Source of the DNA: a virus | DNA: 35,926 bases | Virus record (IMG/VR): IMGVR_UViG_3300030085_002975 | Coordinates: 1-35,926 of that record | Reading direction: 5' to 3' (one strand) | Shown here: positions 8,901-15,930 of the stretch, one piece after another | Layout of the letters: every line of letters begins with the position of its first letter | How positions within the stretch are numbered: position 1 is the first letter of the stretch | The notes under the pieces: model-generated | The model's input: the letters and a program-made list of their open reading frames with translations, nothing else | Databases searched by the model: none | What the model was told of the DNA's origin: nothing | Program-made: the position numbers and the translations under genes

Positions 8901-11900
8901 CTAATATTCTCTGTTGTGTTAATTGTGAATGTAATAGAAGTTGCACTAGTAACAAGATAATCACCTAAGTTCTCATTGCTTGCATCCAGAAGTCTTACTC
9001 TGTTTCCAGCAACAAGACCTACACCCTTTGTAGATGTAAATACATTTACAGTGCTTGATACTGTATGATTACTGATAGTACCAACTCTACCAACAACAGT
9101 TACATATTCACCAGCATTAATTTGTGGGTCATTAGCAGTCTTAACAATAGTGATTTGTCTCTTATTACTGGTTGCTGAAATCTTATAGTAACCACCAGTA
9201 GCAGTACCAATACCAGTTACCTGAACATAATCACTATTAGAGTCAGTAATATCAGCAGTATTTACAGTGATATTAGCAGAACCAGTTGTTCCTCCGATTT
9301 GTCTAGTATCAAAGTAAAGAATCTCACCATTGGTATATCCAGAACCTGATTCAATAATACTTACATTATCTACTTCGCCACTAGAGTTTACATTTACCTC
9401 AGCAGTAGCACCATCCCAAACAAGATTGAGTGCCTCAAGATTGCTAGGTGGTTGATTGTTATTATTGATAAGTCTTACATTATGGTAGACTCCAGGATTG
9501 TGTCCAGAACCACCAGAAAGTGATGTGAATGATGTAATACCAGATAATCCATGATCTTGAGATAATGTGAGAATAGGATTAACATTTGAACTTACTTCCG
9601 TAATCTCATTACCATAAGAATATGCCGTCATGAACTTGTCGGCAGTTTCTCTAGTAATACTTCTCTTCAGATCGTTTGTAACAACTTCTCCTAAAGGAGT
9701 TCTCTTAGCATAAGATACTGCTGCTGGTGGATTGGGATCAAAGTTATCTCTATCTAACTGTGGATAAAGATCGGTGATGTTTTGACTATACTTAATATCT
9801 CCAAATGTTCCGCTAGGTTGAGATATAGAATTACCAGCGTTCAGTACATACAGATAGAAAACACCATCTTGAATATCCTTGATGTAAGGAGTGATAACTT
9901 CTACACGATAAACATAGAGATTCTCCTGAGCATCATTTCTACTGAATGTAGGAATGGACTTATTTCTAATATTACTATCAAATGATGCATTTGCTGGAGC
10001 ATGAGTAATATCGAGAATATCTACATCACCAGTGGTAAATGTCTTAGAATCTGGAGTACTCTTAACTTTGAAAGAACCATTAAATCCAAAATTATCTTTG
10101 GCGGTTACATTATCAGAACTAGTTACATTTCTGATTACAACAGTATCATTAATTTTTAAGTCGTGATCTCTTTCAGCAACAAATCTAATAGTATTTGTTG
10201 GGTTGCTATAAGTACAAGTGCTTATAAATCTTGGATTACGATCAAAATCGTATTCTCCTGGTGTAATATTGTTGGAAGGATCTGCTGTAAGTGAAATTGT
10301 TGTTTTAGTAAAATCAGTAGCAGACCTTACATTATTACTATTAGAATCTTGTAAAATAAATCCACTTACAGGATCTCTAGCATTTTCAAGTTCCTTAGGA
10401 ACAACATAACGCAGTTTGTAAATCTTCTCGTCAATACTTCTTCCGTCTTCAATTCTCTTGAAGTATGAGATTTCAGAGTCTCCACTAATTCCTTCAAGAT
10501 GAGTTTTAAGAGTGCTACCAGATTTTACATAAACAAACCAGTTACCTCGTACATAATCAAACTGAATTGGATGACCAGTTTCACCAACTTTCTTATCAGA
10601 GATTCTACTTTCAACTCTAATTTGTTCACCAAGGAAACTTGTGATATAAATTGGATTTGCTGCATCAGCATTGGTCTTTGATGACGCAATCTGGAACTGA
10701 GTACCTGTTAGAACAATCCCATCAGTTCTAGATGAGTTTTTAGATGCATTGACGACATAATAAACTTTACCTTCTTCCAATCCTTCTGGAAGGTCGCCAG
10801 TTTCACTAAAAACACGAATTGATTCACCGTTTAGGAGATTGTGACCTCCTACAGTATTATAAATTGTTTGTCTTCCAGTAGTATCTGAAGCAGGAGTTGT
10901 AATAGTAACTCCATCATATACCTTTGCAGATGTATCAGTACCATTACATACATTAGACAAAGGAGTTGGAGTCTCGTTGGTCATCAAGACCTCAGCAAAA
11001 TACTCATTGCCGACAGGATCTCTGAGGTAGATTTTTTCACCTACTCTAGCACCAACTCTATATCCCTGAGAAATTGCTGGAGGTTCAATATCTAAGGAAG
11101 AATATCCTAACAAGTATATTCTTTGATCATCTGAAGCAGAAGTTATAAAGTCACCATCAAACTGAACCCATTCAATCTCTGCATCTATTGCATCAACAGA
11201 TCTAGGTGTAACAACTCCAGTTACAAATCCCTTGTCATCTTTGTTGAAAGCATCCTTCTTAAATCCATCGGAAGCCAGCGAGAATTGACCGAAGTTGGAG
11301 TTAGAGTTAGTGATGGAAGCGTCACCACCACTTAAACACTCAAAGTGCTTATGGAAACCAATAGCAAAGACCGAAACGATCTGAATGACCGCATCGTTGG
11401 ACATCTTAATGTGAGTCGTCTTCCAACCATCTCTATAAACAGCATCAGAATCTAAGTGGAAGACATTAGCATTATTGGTTGCTGAAGACTCGGAAGAAAG
11501 TTTGTCTCCAGTAACTTTTATGCTACCATTGAGACCACTACTCCACTGTCTGTTAGACTCATTATACTTAACGAACGCACGGTCATCTTTTTGAAGAGAT
11601 ACAGCAGTGAACTGTGCAACAACCATAGAACGGAATCCATCTGCTCTGGATCCATCGGCGTGCATACCATTCATGCCATAGACAGAACGGAGAGAGCAGT
11701 TAAAGATGTATGGAGATGCACCAGATACGGTATCAGTCTCAATAACAACTGCTGCACCAGCACCAGGAGCAAGACCAGCACCCTGACCAGCAGGAAGGTT
11801 AGATCTTACAAATGGGAGTGCATATGTGAATACAGTATCACTAATAACTTGAACAACTTTTGTAGAAATATTGTAGTCTTCTACGTTAATATTCTGAATC

Positions 11901-12862
11901 TTGATTGGAGTTCCAGAGTTTAGACCGTGAGGAGTCTGAGTTGTAACTGTAACAACAGTTCCAGGGGTTGCACCATCACCAGAAATAATATTGGTGATAG
12001 TAATTGGGTCAGCAGCAAATGCACCAACGATTTCAAATTCTGGGCGTTGCTTAGCAAAAGAACCAGGAGATGCTGGGAACTTCTGGTCAATTTCTCTACC
12101 AGATGCTCTGTTGAAAGCGTTACTAACCTTGCTATAGTACATATCAAGGTCGGTGAGTTGATATCCACCTGGGATATTCACACCATCAGCATACTCAAAA
12201 CAGGTAAGTTTGTGGTGAGAGAATGTGGGTTTGGAGCGATTATTGACTGAGAAATCTCTTGGATCGGTATATACTAATCCAGACTCATCACCATCAAAGA
12301 AAGTAAACTGCCAGAAGTAACATGCACCAGTGATTCTGAAGATTGCACTATTTGGTGCATCTAAATCTGTTGGGTTTGGAACATACTTTGGTCTAACCTT
12401 AGTCTTTCTTAAATCTAGACCAACAATCGAAGTACCACGAGGGATAATGATACCACCATTAATACTGTTAAACTTATACAGGATATTATCTTCCTGTGTA
12501 AGGTCAAAATTAGAATTGAGAGTAAGTGTTAACTCTGTCTGAGCATTAGTTTCGGAACCGCCAGGAGCAACAGAGATTGCATTTCCGTTTGATTCCTTGA
12601 TAGCATAACCAGGTCTATTATCAATCAGGTGCTCACCTGGAAACACAAGGATAGTAGTCTTTTCTACCAGGTCGTTATCATCACCTCTCAGATAAGAGAA
12701 TCTTGCTGACTCCAGCAATGCTCTCTGGATAGTCTTGAAGGGTTTAGTTAATGAATTACCCTGGTTTTCAATACCATCAGTAGAGTCAAGGTCGTTAGGG
12801 TTAACGTATAGAATGCGACCTTCGGCATTCTTGATAAAGTTCTCAAGCTTATTAAGAGGCAT
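5912..12862 (-). CDS. Giant tail fibre/tailspike-like protein with embedded hydrolase-like domain and S74 chaperone
   Basis: A 2316-aa protein. The N-terminus (LYVNPNDLDSTDG...SLTKPFKTIQRALLES, about 18-52) resembles the first turns of right-handed parallel beta-helix (pectate-lyase-like) tailspikes. The middle is long and beta-rich. About residues 1660-1965 look like a partial alpha/beta hydrolase: strand VVVVFHG (H1804-G1805), nucleophile elbow GHSQGG (S1906) and strand VAAIHG (H1955). Fibre repeats follow, then a C-terminal Peptidase_S74 intramolecular chaperone: SDDRLK with S2216 and K2221, GVSAQEVQKVLPEAV and a coiled-coil end. Family members trimerise the fibre and cleave themselves just before the serine. 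Start ATG 12862 follows an ATAAATA box. Likely a host-recognition fibre; the receptor is unknown. Confidence 0.85.
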   Translation of the reverse strand: MPLNKLENFIKNAEGRILYVNPNDLDSTDGIENQGNSLTKPFKTIQRALLESARFSYLRGDDNDLVEKTTILVFPGEHLIDNRPGYAIKESNGNAISVAPGGSETNAQTELTLTLNSNFDLTQEDNILYKFNSINGGIIIPRGTSIVGLDLRKTKVRPKYVPNPTDLDAPNSAIFRITGACYFWQFTFFDGDESGLVYTDPRDFSVNNRSKPTFSHHKLTCFEYADGVNIPGGYQLTDLDMYYSKVSNAFNRASGREIDQKFPASPGSFAKQRPEFEIVGAFAADPITITNIISGDGATPGTVVTVTTQTPHGLNSGTPIKIQNINVEDYNISTKVVQVISDTVFTYALPFVRSNLPAGQGAGLAPGAGAAVVIETDTVSGASPYIFNCSLRSVYGMNGMHADGSRADGFRSMVVAQFTAVSLQKDDRAFVKYNESNRQWSSGLNGSIKVTGDKLSSESSATNNANVFHLDSDAVYRDGWKTTHIKMSNDAVIQIVSVFAIGFHKHFECLSGGDASITNSNSNFGQFSLASDGFKKDAFNKDDKGFVTGVVTPRSVDAIDAEIEWVQFDGDFITSASDDQRIYLLGYSSLDIEPPAISQGYRVGARVGEKIYLRDPVGNEYFAEVLMTNETPTPLSNVCNGTDTSAKVYDGVTITTPASDTTGRQTIYNTVGGHNLLNGESIRVFSETGDLPEGLEEGKVYYVVNASKNSSRTDGIVLTGTQFQIASSKTNADAANPIYITSFLGEQIRVESRISDKKVGETGHPIQFDYVRGNWFVYVKSGSTLKTHLEGISGDSEISYFKRIEDGRSIDEKIYKLRYVVPKELENARDPVSGFILQDSNSNNVRSATDFTKTTISLTADPSNNITPGEYDFDRNPRFISTCTYSNPTNTIRFVAERDHDLKINDTVVIRNVTSSDNVTAKDNFGFNGSFKVKSTPDSKTFTTGDVDILDITHAPANASFDSNIRNKSIPTFSRNDAQENLYVYRVEVITPYIKDIQDGVFYLYVLNAGNSISQPSGTFGDIKYSQNITDLYPQLDRDNFDPNPPAAVSYAKRTPLGEVVTNDLKRSITRETADKFMTAYSYGNEITEVSSNVNPILTLSQDHGLSGITSFTSLSGGSGHNPGVYHNVRLINNNNQPPSNLEALNLVWDGATAEVNVNSSGEVDNVSIIESGSGYTNGEILYFDTRQIGGTTGSANITVNTADITDSNSDYVQVTGIGTATGGYYKISATSNKRQITIVKTANDPQINAGEYVTVVGRVGTISNHTVSSTVNVFTSTKGVGLVAGNRVRLLDASNENLGDYLVTSATSITFTINTTENISSATQFMKHALSDNNASADNLGENIGTRLHTFYDNETLYTAQSIGVGDGQFRVQNPNGTSNKIEGRFPVGCYIQVNNEIMRVRSSSLTGTGFDEIQVIRGSMGTIIETHTTNTLIKKIKLAPIELRRPSILRASGHTFEYLGYGPGNYSTGLPQVQVKTLSENEEFLSQSQETACGTVLYTGMDSDGDFYIGNTKYSAQSGEQKTFDVPTPTITGEDPNRLSVVFDEIVVKERILVEGGKSKQILSQFDGPVTFTGDVRFAQTLVLNGVPDSLRTAGRVYIKSNSNPTACSGQGAQTAALRVEGGVAIGGKLFVCNDTDLNGTLNVQGLSEFQTGLVPASGGGSSIYYTIGLESWTNTHNAPILFTQALDDGTGAGNQPAWLQSYVTSVQGIPANATASLTTVATGGHAAFTNQNANGATLQAAIRNAVGGTNPSGAIANQQFTIVPTDGQTHSVGGTSYPVMGKLYVPTGLSAGQIDVVVVFHGTVASGTIASAAEGSLNHFLNPNTLNLRDKIIFSAAYPQDHISSSDQYNLPGVGTETSTFLMGDNLAYTRAAVGWVKDSLNGYIAGQGGSKTIGDVYLFGHSQGGKLVAKMNTLETGIAGVVANAPGPIQFDQTCSAQPGNTSCSKVAAIHGAPGGGSAANVYLGTSSLPFSEAYIANKIEIGDSDASTSLISGILPTVDAAVNGGYGVPLGSTSKAFAEAHIGMIQIGHYNGSSTSGNQFITTRSGTLKLSGNKGTEDVEVFSDTIFHTTTQSNSKDSGAIIVEGGVGIEKNLNVGGDLDVDGGLDVDGDTTLDKTNIAGALTVVGSAKVDNITLNGNTVTATNFAGTATQADAVLIGRAMDAPGDEHPMCVVGNGTPDGTYSKIYRDNDIKFKESTHELLVTGDVVAFVSDDRLKTNRVGLTNALDKVCSLNGFTFNFNETAATIGFDTEISHVGVSAQEVQKVLPEAVCPAPVGHDYITVKYEKIVPLLIEAIKELSDKVSSLEERLNN
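5917..5923 (-). promoter_or_regulatory. T4-late-like promoter box CTAAATA upstream of the 679-aa fibre gene
   Basis: Minus-strand CTAAATAAC, about 22 nt before the ATG at 5895, embedded in the last codons of the giant fibre gene (encoding R-L-N-N-stop). T4 late promoters have a TATAAATA -10 and no -35; several genes in this window have the related CTAAATA or ATAAATA box at similar spacing. Confidence 0.5.
6215..6220 (-). other. Predicted S74 autocleavage site in the giant fibre
   Basis: Codons for V2215-S2216 of the 5912-12862 protein. In phage endosialidases and relatives the S74 Ser/Lys dyad, spaced by five residues, cleaves the chain before the serine. Here S2216 and K2221 in SDDRLK keep that spacing, so a C-terminal piece of about 101 aa is expected to be released after trimerisation. 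Confidence 0.7.
6967..7885 (-). other. Alpha/beta-hydrolase-like segment inside the giant fibre
   Basis: This covers roughly residues 1660-1965 of the fibre. Successive elements fit the hydrolase fold: VVVVFHG (oxyanion strand), IIFSAAYPQ, helix AYTRAAVGWVKDSL, DVYLFGHSQGGKLV (nucleophile elbow, S1906), GVVANAPGPI, then VAAIHGAPGGG, after which the sequence returns to fibre repeats. The usual Asp and His after the last strands are not seen; D1936 and H1955 are only candidates. C1939 and C1948 could form a disulfide. It may be an active receptor or polysaccharide esterase, or a binding domain derived from one. Confidence 0.65.
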
Positions 12863-12894
12863 CTTATTCTGACAACCGTTAGATTTCTATGTTT

Positions 12895-12901
12895 TATTTA
12901 T
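12895..12901 (-). promoter_or_regulatory. T4-late-like promoter box ATAAATA for the giant fibre
   Basis: Minus-strand GATAAATAAAAC, with the box about 33 nt before the ATG at 12862. The TAA stop of the upstream 103-aa gene lies within the box. It matches the T4 late -10 core (TATAAATA) at seven of eight positions. Confidence 0.6.
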
Positions 12902-13209
12902 CCCCTTAAATCTTCCTCGTCAAAATAGGATACTAAGTCTTCTGGAAGTATTTCTGGGTTTGAAATCTCGATGTTATCAAAGCAAGGATGGCATTGTTCT
13001 TGTATCAAGTAGTTTGAACCTTTATATAAGTCTTCTACTTCAAAACTTCTATTAGTATTTGCTTCCTTTACTAAATCCTGATCCCACAAATGTCCAACTG
13101 GGAGTTCATCAAATGTAAAAGGGATATCATTTAAGAAGTACATCTTGACAATCATTCTCTCGTCATTGTACCAAACAAGAGAGGAACTGACTTCAAAAGT
13201 GTTCTTCAT
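12898..13209 (-). CDS. Hypothetical protein, 103 aa
   Basis: Not recognised. A small acidic protein (MKNTFEVSSSLVWYNDERM...), with a hydrophobic/aromatic N-terminal half that looks like a small beta-sheet (MIVKMYFLNDIPFTF) and a Glu/Asp-rich C-terminus ending FDEEDLRG. It has one CxxC-like pair (QCHPC, about residues 73-77). An excellent Shine-Dalgarno (AAAAAGGGG) stands 5 nt before the ATG, and a CTAAATA box lies about 17 nt further upstream, between this gene and tRNA-Leu. It could be transcribed from that box or by read-through from the tRNA operon. No membrane segment or signal peptide. Confidence 0.75.
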   Translation of the reverse strand: MKNTFEVSSSLVWYNDERMIVKMYFLNDIPFTFDELPVGHLWDQDLVKEANTNRSFEVEDLYKGSNYLIQEQCHPCFDNIEISNPEILPEDLVSYFDEEDLRG

Positions 13210-13225
13210 GATACCCCTTTTTAGG

Positions 13226-13232
13226 TATTTAG
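13226..13232 (-). promoter_or_regulatory. T4-late-like promoter box CTAAATA before the 103-aa gene
   Basis: Minus-strand CACTAAATACC, abutting the 3' end of tRNA-Leu and about 17 nt before the ATG at 13209. The spacing leaves room only for a short leader carrying the strong ribosome binding site. Confidence 0.45.
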
Positions 13233-13317
13233 TGCGAGTGGGGGGACTTGAACCCCCACGGGATTAACTCCCAACAGATTTTAAGTCTGGTGCGTCTACC
13301 GATTCCGCCACACTCGC
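13233..13317 (-). tRNA. tRNA-Leu (UAA)
   Basis: An 85-nt class II tRNA. Acceptor GCGAGTG pairs with CACTCGC, discriminator A. The anticodon loop CTTAAAA gives anticodon UAA. A long variable arm (GGGAGTTAATCCC) and a perfect T arm (GGGGG TTCAAGT CCCCC) are present. The 3' CCA is not encoded. It reads UUA, common in AT-rich phage genes but rarer in marine Synechococcus. Confidence 0.95.
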
Positions 13318-13456
13318 AAGGCATTACACTTATCCTTATGCTATATGGGCGCTACACCCAACATACTGACAGTTTGTAATGGAGCAAAGAGAGTAACCAA
13401 CTCTCAAGATCACAGTGTGGTTAGCACCGTCGCGGGCGAGCTCATTCCCCGTCTAA
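13318..13456 (-). other. Structured spacer between tRNA-Met and tRNA-Leu, no recognised gene
   Basis: 139 nt without an ORF or a complete tRNA. On the minus strand it contains GAGAG TTGGTTA CTCTC (13390-13406; 5-bp stem, 7-nt loop), a TGGG TGTAGCG CCCA hairpin, and a perfect 7-bp closing stem (CATTACA/TGTAATG, 13375-13381 with 13322-13328) enclosing 46 nt. It may be a degenerate tRNA or a small structured RNA co-transcribed with the tRNAs. Confidence 0.4.
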
Positions 13457-13529
13457 TGCTTCCTGAGAGGATCGAACTCTCCTTAGGCAAATTATGAGTT
13501 TGCTGCATTCACCAGATTGCTAAGGAAGC
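13457..13529 (-). tRNA. tRNA with CAU anticodon (elongator Met, or Ile2 if modified)
   Basis: A 73-nt tRNA. Acceptor GCTTCCT/AGGAAGC with discriminator A; anticodon stem GCAAA/TTTGC with loop CTCATAA (anticodon CAU); T arm GAGAG TTCGATC CTCTC. The paired first base and the absence of the GGG/CCC anticodon stem argue against an initiator tRNA. Sequence alone does not separate Met from lysidine-modified Ile2. It lies only 3 nt from tRNA-Ile. Confidence 0.92.
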
Positions 13530-13532
13530 AGA

Positions 13533-13604
13533 TAGGAACGCCGGGAATTGAACCCGATTCACTCCGTTATAAGCAGAGGGCATTAACCAATATGCGACAT
13601 TCCC
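13533..13604 (-). tRNA. tRNA-Ile (UAU)
   Basis: A 72-nt tRNA. Acceptor GGGAATG pairs with CGTTCCT (one G-U at the end), discriminator A. D arm GCAT ATTGGTTA ATGC, anticodon stem CTCTG/CGGAG with loop CTTATAA (anticodon UAU), T arm TCGGG TTCAATT CCCGG. It reads AUA. UAU anticodons are unusual in bacteria, which normally read AUA with a lysidine-modified CAU tRNA. Confidence 0.88.
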
Positions 13605-13611
13605 GAATACA

Positions 13612-13788
13612 TCAATCAGCGTCGTTGTTTTCTTCTGTGTGTATTCGTATGAAATCTGCTTCATCAGCAGGCATCATTACTGCTGCTTGACCATCTTCTC
13701 TCACTATACCGATGGTTTCTCCGTTTTCGACTCTCGCAAAGAGATTATCAAAATTATCTTCCCATTCTTTGAGGGTGAATACTTCCAT
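13612..13788 (-). CDS. Phd/YefM-antitoxin-like small protein
   Basis: A 58-aa protein from ATG 13788, chosen because AAGGAG (13793-13798) lies 4 nt upstream; a longer frame would read into the preceding gene. The pattern VFTLKEWEDNFDNLFARVENGETIGIVREDGQAAVMMPADEADFI matches the N-terminal DNA-binding fold of Phd/YefM antitoxins, in which a helix ending in VENGE is followed by two strands and a helix. The family neutralises RelE/Doc-type toxins and represses its own operon. No toxin gene is next to it. It is the second gene of the early operon, 1 nt after the 63-aa gene and 8 nt before tRNA-Ile. An orphan antitoxin that counters a host toxin is possible but unproven. Confidence 0.7.
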   Translation of the reverse strand: MEVFTLKEWEDNFDNLFARVENGETIGIVREDGQAAVMMPADEADFIRIHTEENNDAD

Positions 13789-13789
13789 A

Positions 13790-13981
13790 TTACTCCTTGA
13801 TTGCCAGATCAGCGTATTCGATTTGATCATCATTGAGGTTATCAGTGCAAACCTCCAGCACACTCATAAACTGCTCAGCAGTTTCACATTCTACCATTTT
13901 TTCATCTCCTTCATCACTCAGGAGGAGAAAGGAACGAGTGCAGACATCAATGACGACACCAGCAACATAAGTTTCGTTCAT
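13790..13981 (-). CDS. Hypothetical protein, 63 aa
   Basis: Not recognised. A small acidic soluble protein (MNETYVAGVVIDVCTRSFLLLSDEGDEKMVECETAEQFMSVLEV...), probably a short beta-hairpin then a helix: YVAGVVIDV and SFLLLSDEG look like strands, and TAEQFMSVLEVC like a helix. First gene of the early operon, 24 nt downstream of a near-consensus -10. The ribosome binding site of the following Phd-like gene lies in its last codons, so the two are translationally linked. No toxin motif is visible, so it is not an obvious partner of that gene. Confidence 0.72.
   Translation of the reverse strand: MNETYVAGVVIDVCTRSFLLLSDEGDEKMVECETAEQFMSVLEVCTDNLNDDQIEYADLAIKE
13793..13798 (-). promoter_or_regulatory. 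Ribosome binding site setting the start of the Phd-like gene
   Basis: Minus-strand AAGGAG, 4 nt before ATG 13788, inside the last codons of the upstream gene. It decides against the longer in-frame ORF. Confidence 0.8.
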
Positions 13982-14004
13982 GCGCTTGTTTTGATTACCT
14001 GTAT

Positions 14005-14033
14005 ATTATAACGCCTTTTGGGTTGGGCGTCAA
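14005..14033 (-). promoter_or_regulatory. Strong early sigma70 promoter of the tRNA operon
   Basis: Minus-strand -35 TTGACG (14033-14028), an exact 17-nt spacer and -10 TATAAT (14010-14005). Expected start of transcription is near 13998, 17 nt before the ATG at 13981. It differs from the bacterial consensus at one position and should be recognised by host RNA polymerase immediately after infection. It drives two small proteins and then the tRNAs. Confidence 0.85.
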
Positions 14034-14046
14034 GCGGTAGGTGCCC

Positions 14047-14868
14047 TCAAAAAACCTCTGGATAGAATTCTTCATAATACCATCGGTATTCTTGTACTAT
14101 GTATTCTGTTATTTCTGAGTTTAATTCTGTATAAATTTGCTTTAAATTTTCGATTCTAGATTTTATTTTATGACATCCATAGGGTTGATATGGATTATCA
14201 TAAAATGGAATTTGATTTATATTATCAAAATCGTGATTGAATTGTTCTAAATCGAGAAAATCATATATTTGATTCATAGTATCTTGGGGGTCACTAATCA
14301 GATTTTCATATTTCACGAAAAAGATATTATTCTTACAAGATTTCTTCAAATCAATCAATTCTTTTAAAGAAACAATACCTTCCTTTAAAAACCACAAATT
14401 TAGAATATCATCAACTCTTTGTTTCAATAAATTTTCTTTCAAATCATAATTGAAGTTATTTCTATCCACAATATAAGAGTTATTGTGTATTTTTTCAAAA
14501 GAATTAACAACACCTCTTAAATCTCTAATAATACAAATCGATTTTGTATTTGGAATTATTTTATAAATGTAATCAAATTCTTGTAACCAGGTTCTTGATT
14601 TGTCCAGAAATATTTGATCTGGTGATTTCATAGAATCAATCCATGCTTTTGTACCAGACATGCAAAATTGTTTTGCACAATTATGATATTGTTGATATGG
14701 AATTTGCTGTTGTGATGTTGAATCTTTTAAAATTTCTTTTGTATTTGATATAAACAAAGATAAATCAGAATCCTGAGCAACGAAGAACATTGGATTTTGT
14801 GCCATCACATTCATAAGAAGTGTGGAACCAGATCTAGGTAGTGAAGTCAATGGTACAAGGTCTATCAT
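14047..14868 (-). CDS. PAPS-dependent sulfotransferase family protein
   Basis: A 273-aa protein. The 5'-phosphosulfate loop is LPRSGSTLL (P11-T16), and the 3'-phosphate block is CIIRDLRGVVNSF with R115 and S123, the spacing expected of sulfotransferases that move sulfate from PAPS to a hydroxyl or amine. The C-terminus (EEFYPEVF) has the aromatic ending seen in several bacterial members. There is no signal peptide, so it acts in the host cytoplasm. It is the last gene of a run starting at 17631, overlapping the upstream hydroxylase-like gene by an ATGA junction. The acceptor is unknown; fibre proteins, glycans and small metabolites are all possible. A nearby second sulfotransferase belongs to a different subfamily. 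Confidence 0.82.
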   Translation of the reverse strand: MIDLVPLTSLPRSGSTLLMNVMAQNPMFFVAQDSDLSLFISNTKEILKDSTSQQQIPYQQYHNCAKQFCMSGTKAWIDSMKSPDQIFLDKSRTWLQEFDYIYKIIPNTKSICIIRDLRGVVNSFEKIHNNSYIVDRNNFNYDLKENLLKQRVDDILNLWFLKEGIVSLKELIDLKKSCKNNIFFVKYENLISDPQDTMNQIYDFLDLEQFNHDFDNINQIPFYDNPYQPYGCHKIKSRIENLKQIYTELNSEITEYIVQEYRWYYEEFYPEVF

Positions 14869-15407
14869 CGTCTCAAGGTTGCTATGTATTTTGGTCTGTA
14901 GTCAATGATTAAATGTATTCTATCTTTATCGCTGCTATTTGCAACTGAATGATTTTTTTGATTATTAATTTCAACTGCAATCCCTTCCTCAAAGTTATAC
15001 TTTCTTTTTCCTATAGAAAATTCAACCCGACTGTTAGTTACTAAGGGTAAATGAATTCTATGACTTTGTTCAAATCCTTCCCCAATATCAGAATGTTCCT
15101 TTATCAAACCATTTGATTTTAGTAAAGAAAATTGTATATTATTTGAAGTCCCAGAACCATATGATAAGTGAAGGCAATCAATTAAATCTTTTGAGCATTG
15201 CATAAACATCTTTAAAAGATTTTCATCTAAAACTTTACCGTGTTCAACTATGAAACAACTATCACAATTTAAGAAATAAGAATCCCTATTATATTTTTTA
15301 TTGATAGAAAATTTTAGATAACTCAAAAAATGAATTAAGTCTGAAATATCAACTCTCCCCAGTCTTTTATAATATTCGGGTTTATTTGGTAGCATCTGAT
15401 ATATCAA
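14865..15407 (-). CDS. Aspartyl/asparaginyl beta-hydroxylase-like 2OG-Fe(II) oxygenase
   Basis: A 180-aa protein. The C-terminal half matches the Asp/Asn beta-hydroxylase fold: LIKEHSDIGEG (H105-S-D107), RIHLPLVTNSRVEFSIGKRKY, a strand leading to NNQKNHSVANSSDKDRIH (H153, R163) and LIIDYRP. Such enzymes hydroxylate Asp or Asn side chains of proteins, or free amino acids. A second in-frame ATG at 15395 (MLPNKPEYY) would shorten the overlap with the upstream sulfotransferase from 26 to 14 nt; neither has a good ribosome binding site. It sits between two sulfotransferases, suggesting sequential hydroxylation and sulfation of one target, which is inference only. Confidence 0.8.
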   Translation of the reverse strand: MIYQMLPNKPEYYKRLGRVDISDLIHFLSYLKFSINKKYNRDSYFLNCDSCFIVEHGKVLDENLLKMFMQCSKDLIDCLHLSYGSGTSNNIQFSLLKSNGLIKEHSDIGEGFEQSHRIHLPLVTNSRVEFSIGKRKYNFEEGIAVEINNQKNHSVANSSDKDRIHLIIDYRPKYIATLRR

Positions 15408-15930
15408 AAGAATATGAAAAATTTATGAAATCTTCAAAGTAAATATGCTTTACTAATTTTATTATATCATAAGTATATGAATCTATCATTTCTTCTTTAG
15501 AATATTTCCCAACTCTTAATTTTGGTAACTCAACTTCCAAATCCTCTTCAAGTTCATTAAATTTTTCAAACTTATATACCCTAGACAGTGAGCGTTTTCC
15601 AAAAGTATAAAATGACTGATTGTAAATCGTCATAGGTGTCTTTGATGTATTCTTTTTTATTCGAACTCGATGTAAGAAATCATAGAAAGATATATTATCA
15701 TCATTTTGTAAGACATAGTGCTTATAGTAACTATATGCCCTTGTATATGGATTTCTAACCATTGTAAAAGTAAAAACATTATTGTCGATAATGTTATTTT
15801 CTTCCATATCAAAATACGGATCATGTCCCATTGGCCAACTTCTTTTCCAATCATTGTGACCGACATGATTCAAAAATTTAGTTATTGATGTTCCACCAGT
15901 TTTTGGAATGTGTATGAATAATAATTTCAT
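15382..15930 (-). CDS. Carbohydrate-type (family 2) sulfotransferase
   Basis: A 182-aa protein from ATG 15930, which overlaps the previous stop in an ATGA junction; a TTG 6 nt further up is also open. FIHIPKTGGTSITKFL (P9-T14) is the PAPS 5'-phosphosulfate loop of the HIPKTGG type typical of membrane and carbohydrate sulfotransferases. TMVRNPYTRAYSYYKHY (R59, S67) is the 3'-phosphate motif. The protein is shorter than eukaryotic members and has no transmembrane anchor. It probably sulfates a glycan or a protein side chain in the cytoplasm. Its neighbours on both sides are 2OG-type proteins. Confidence 0.83.
   Translation of the reverse strand: MKLLFIHIPKTGGTSITKFLNHVGHNDWKRSWPMGHDPYFDMEENNIIDNNVFTFTMVRNPYTRAYSYYKHYVLQNDDNISFYDFLHRVRIKKNTSKTPMTIYNQSFYTFGKRSLSRVYKFEKFNELEEDLEVELPKLRVGKYSKEEMIDSYTYDIIKLVKHIYFEDFINFSYSFDISDATK

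Noticed and set aside
13318-13456. A fourth tRNA
   Set aside because: Stems are present but no T arm with TTC and no full cloverleaf of 70-90 nt can be drawn.
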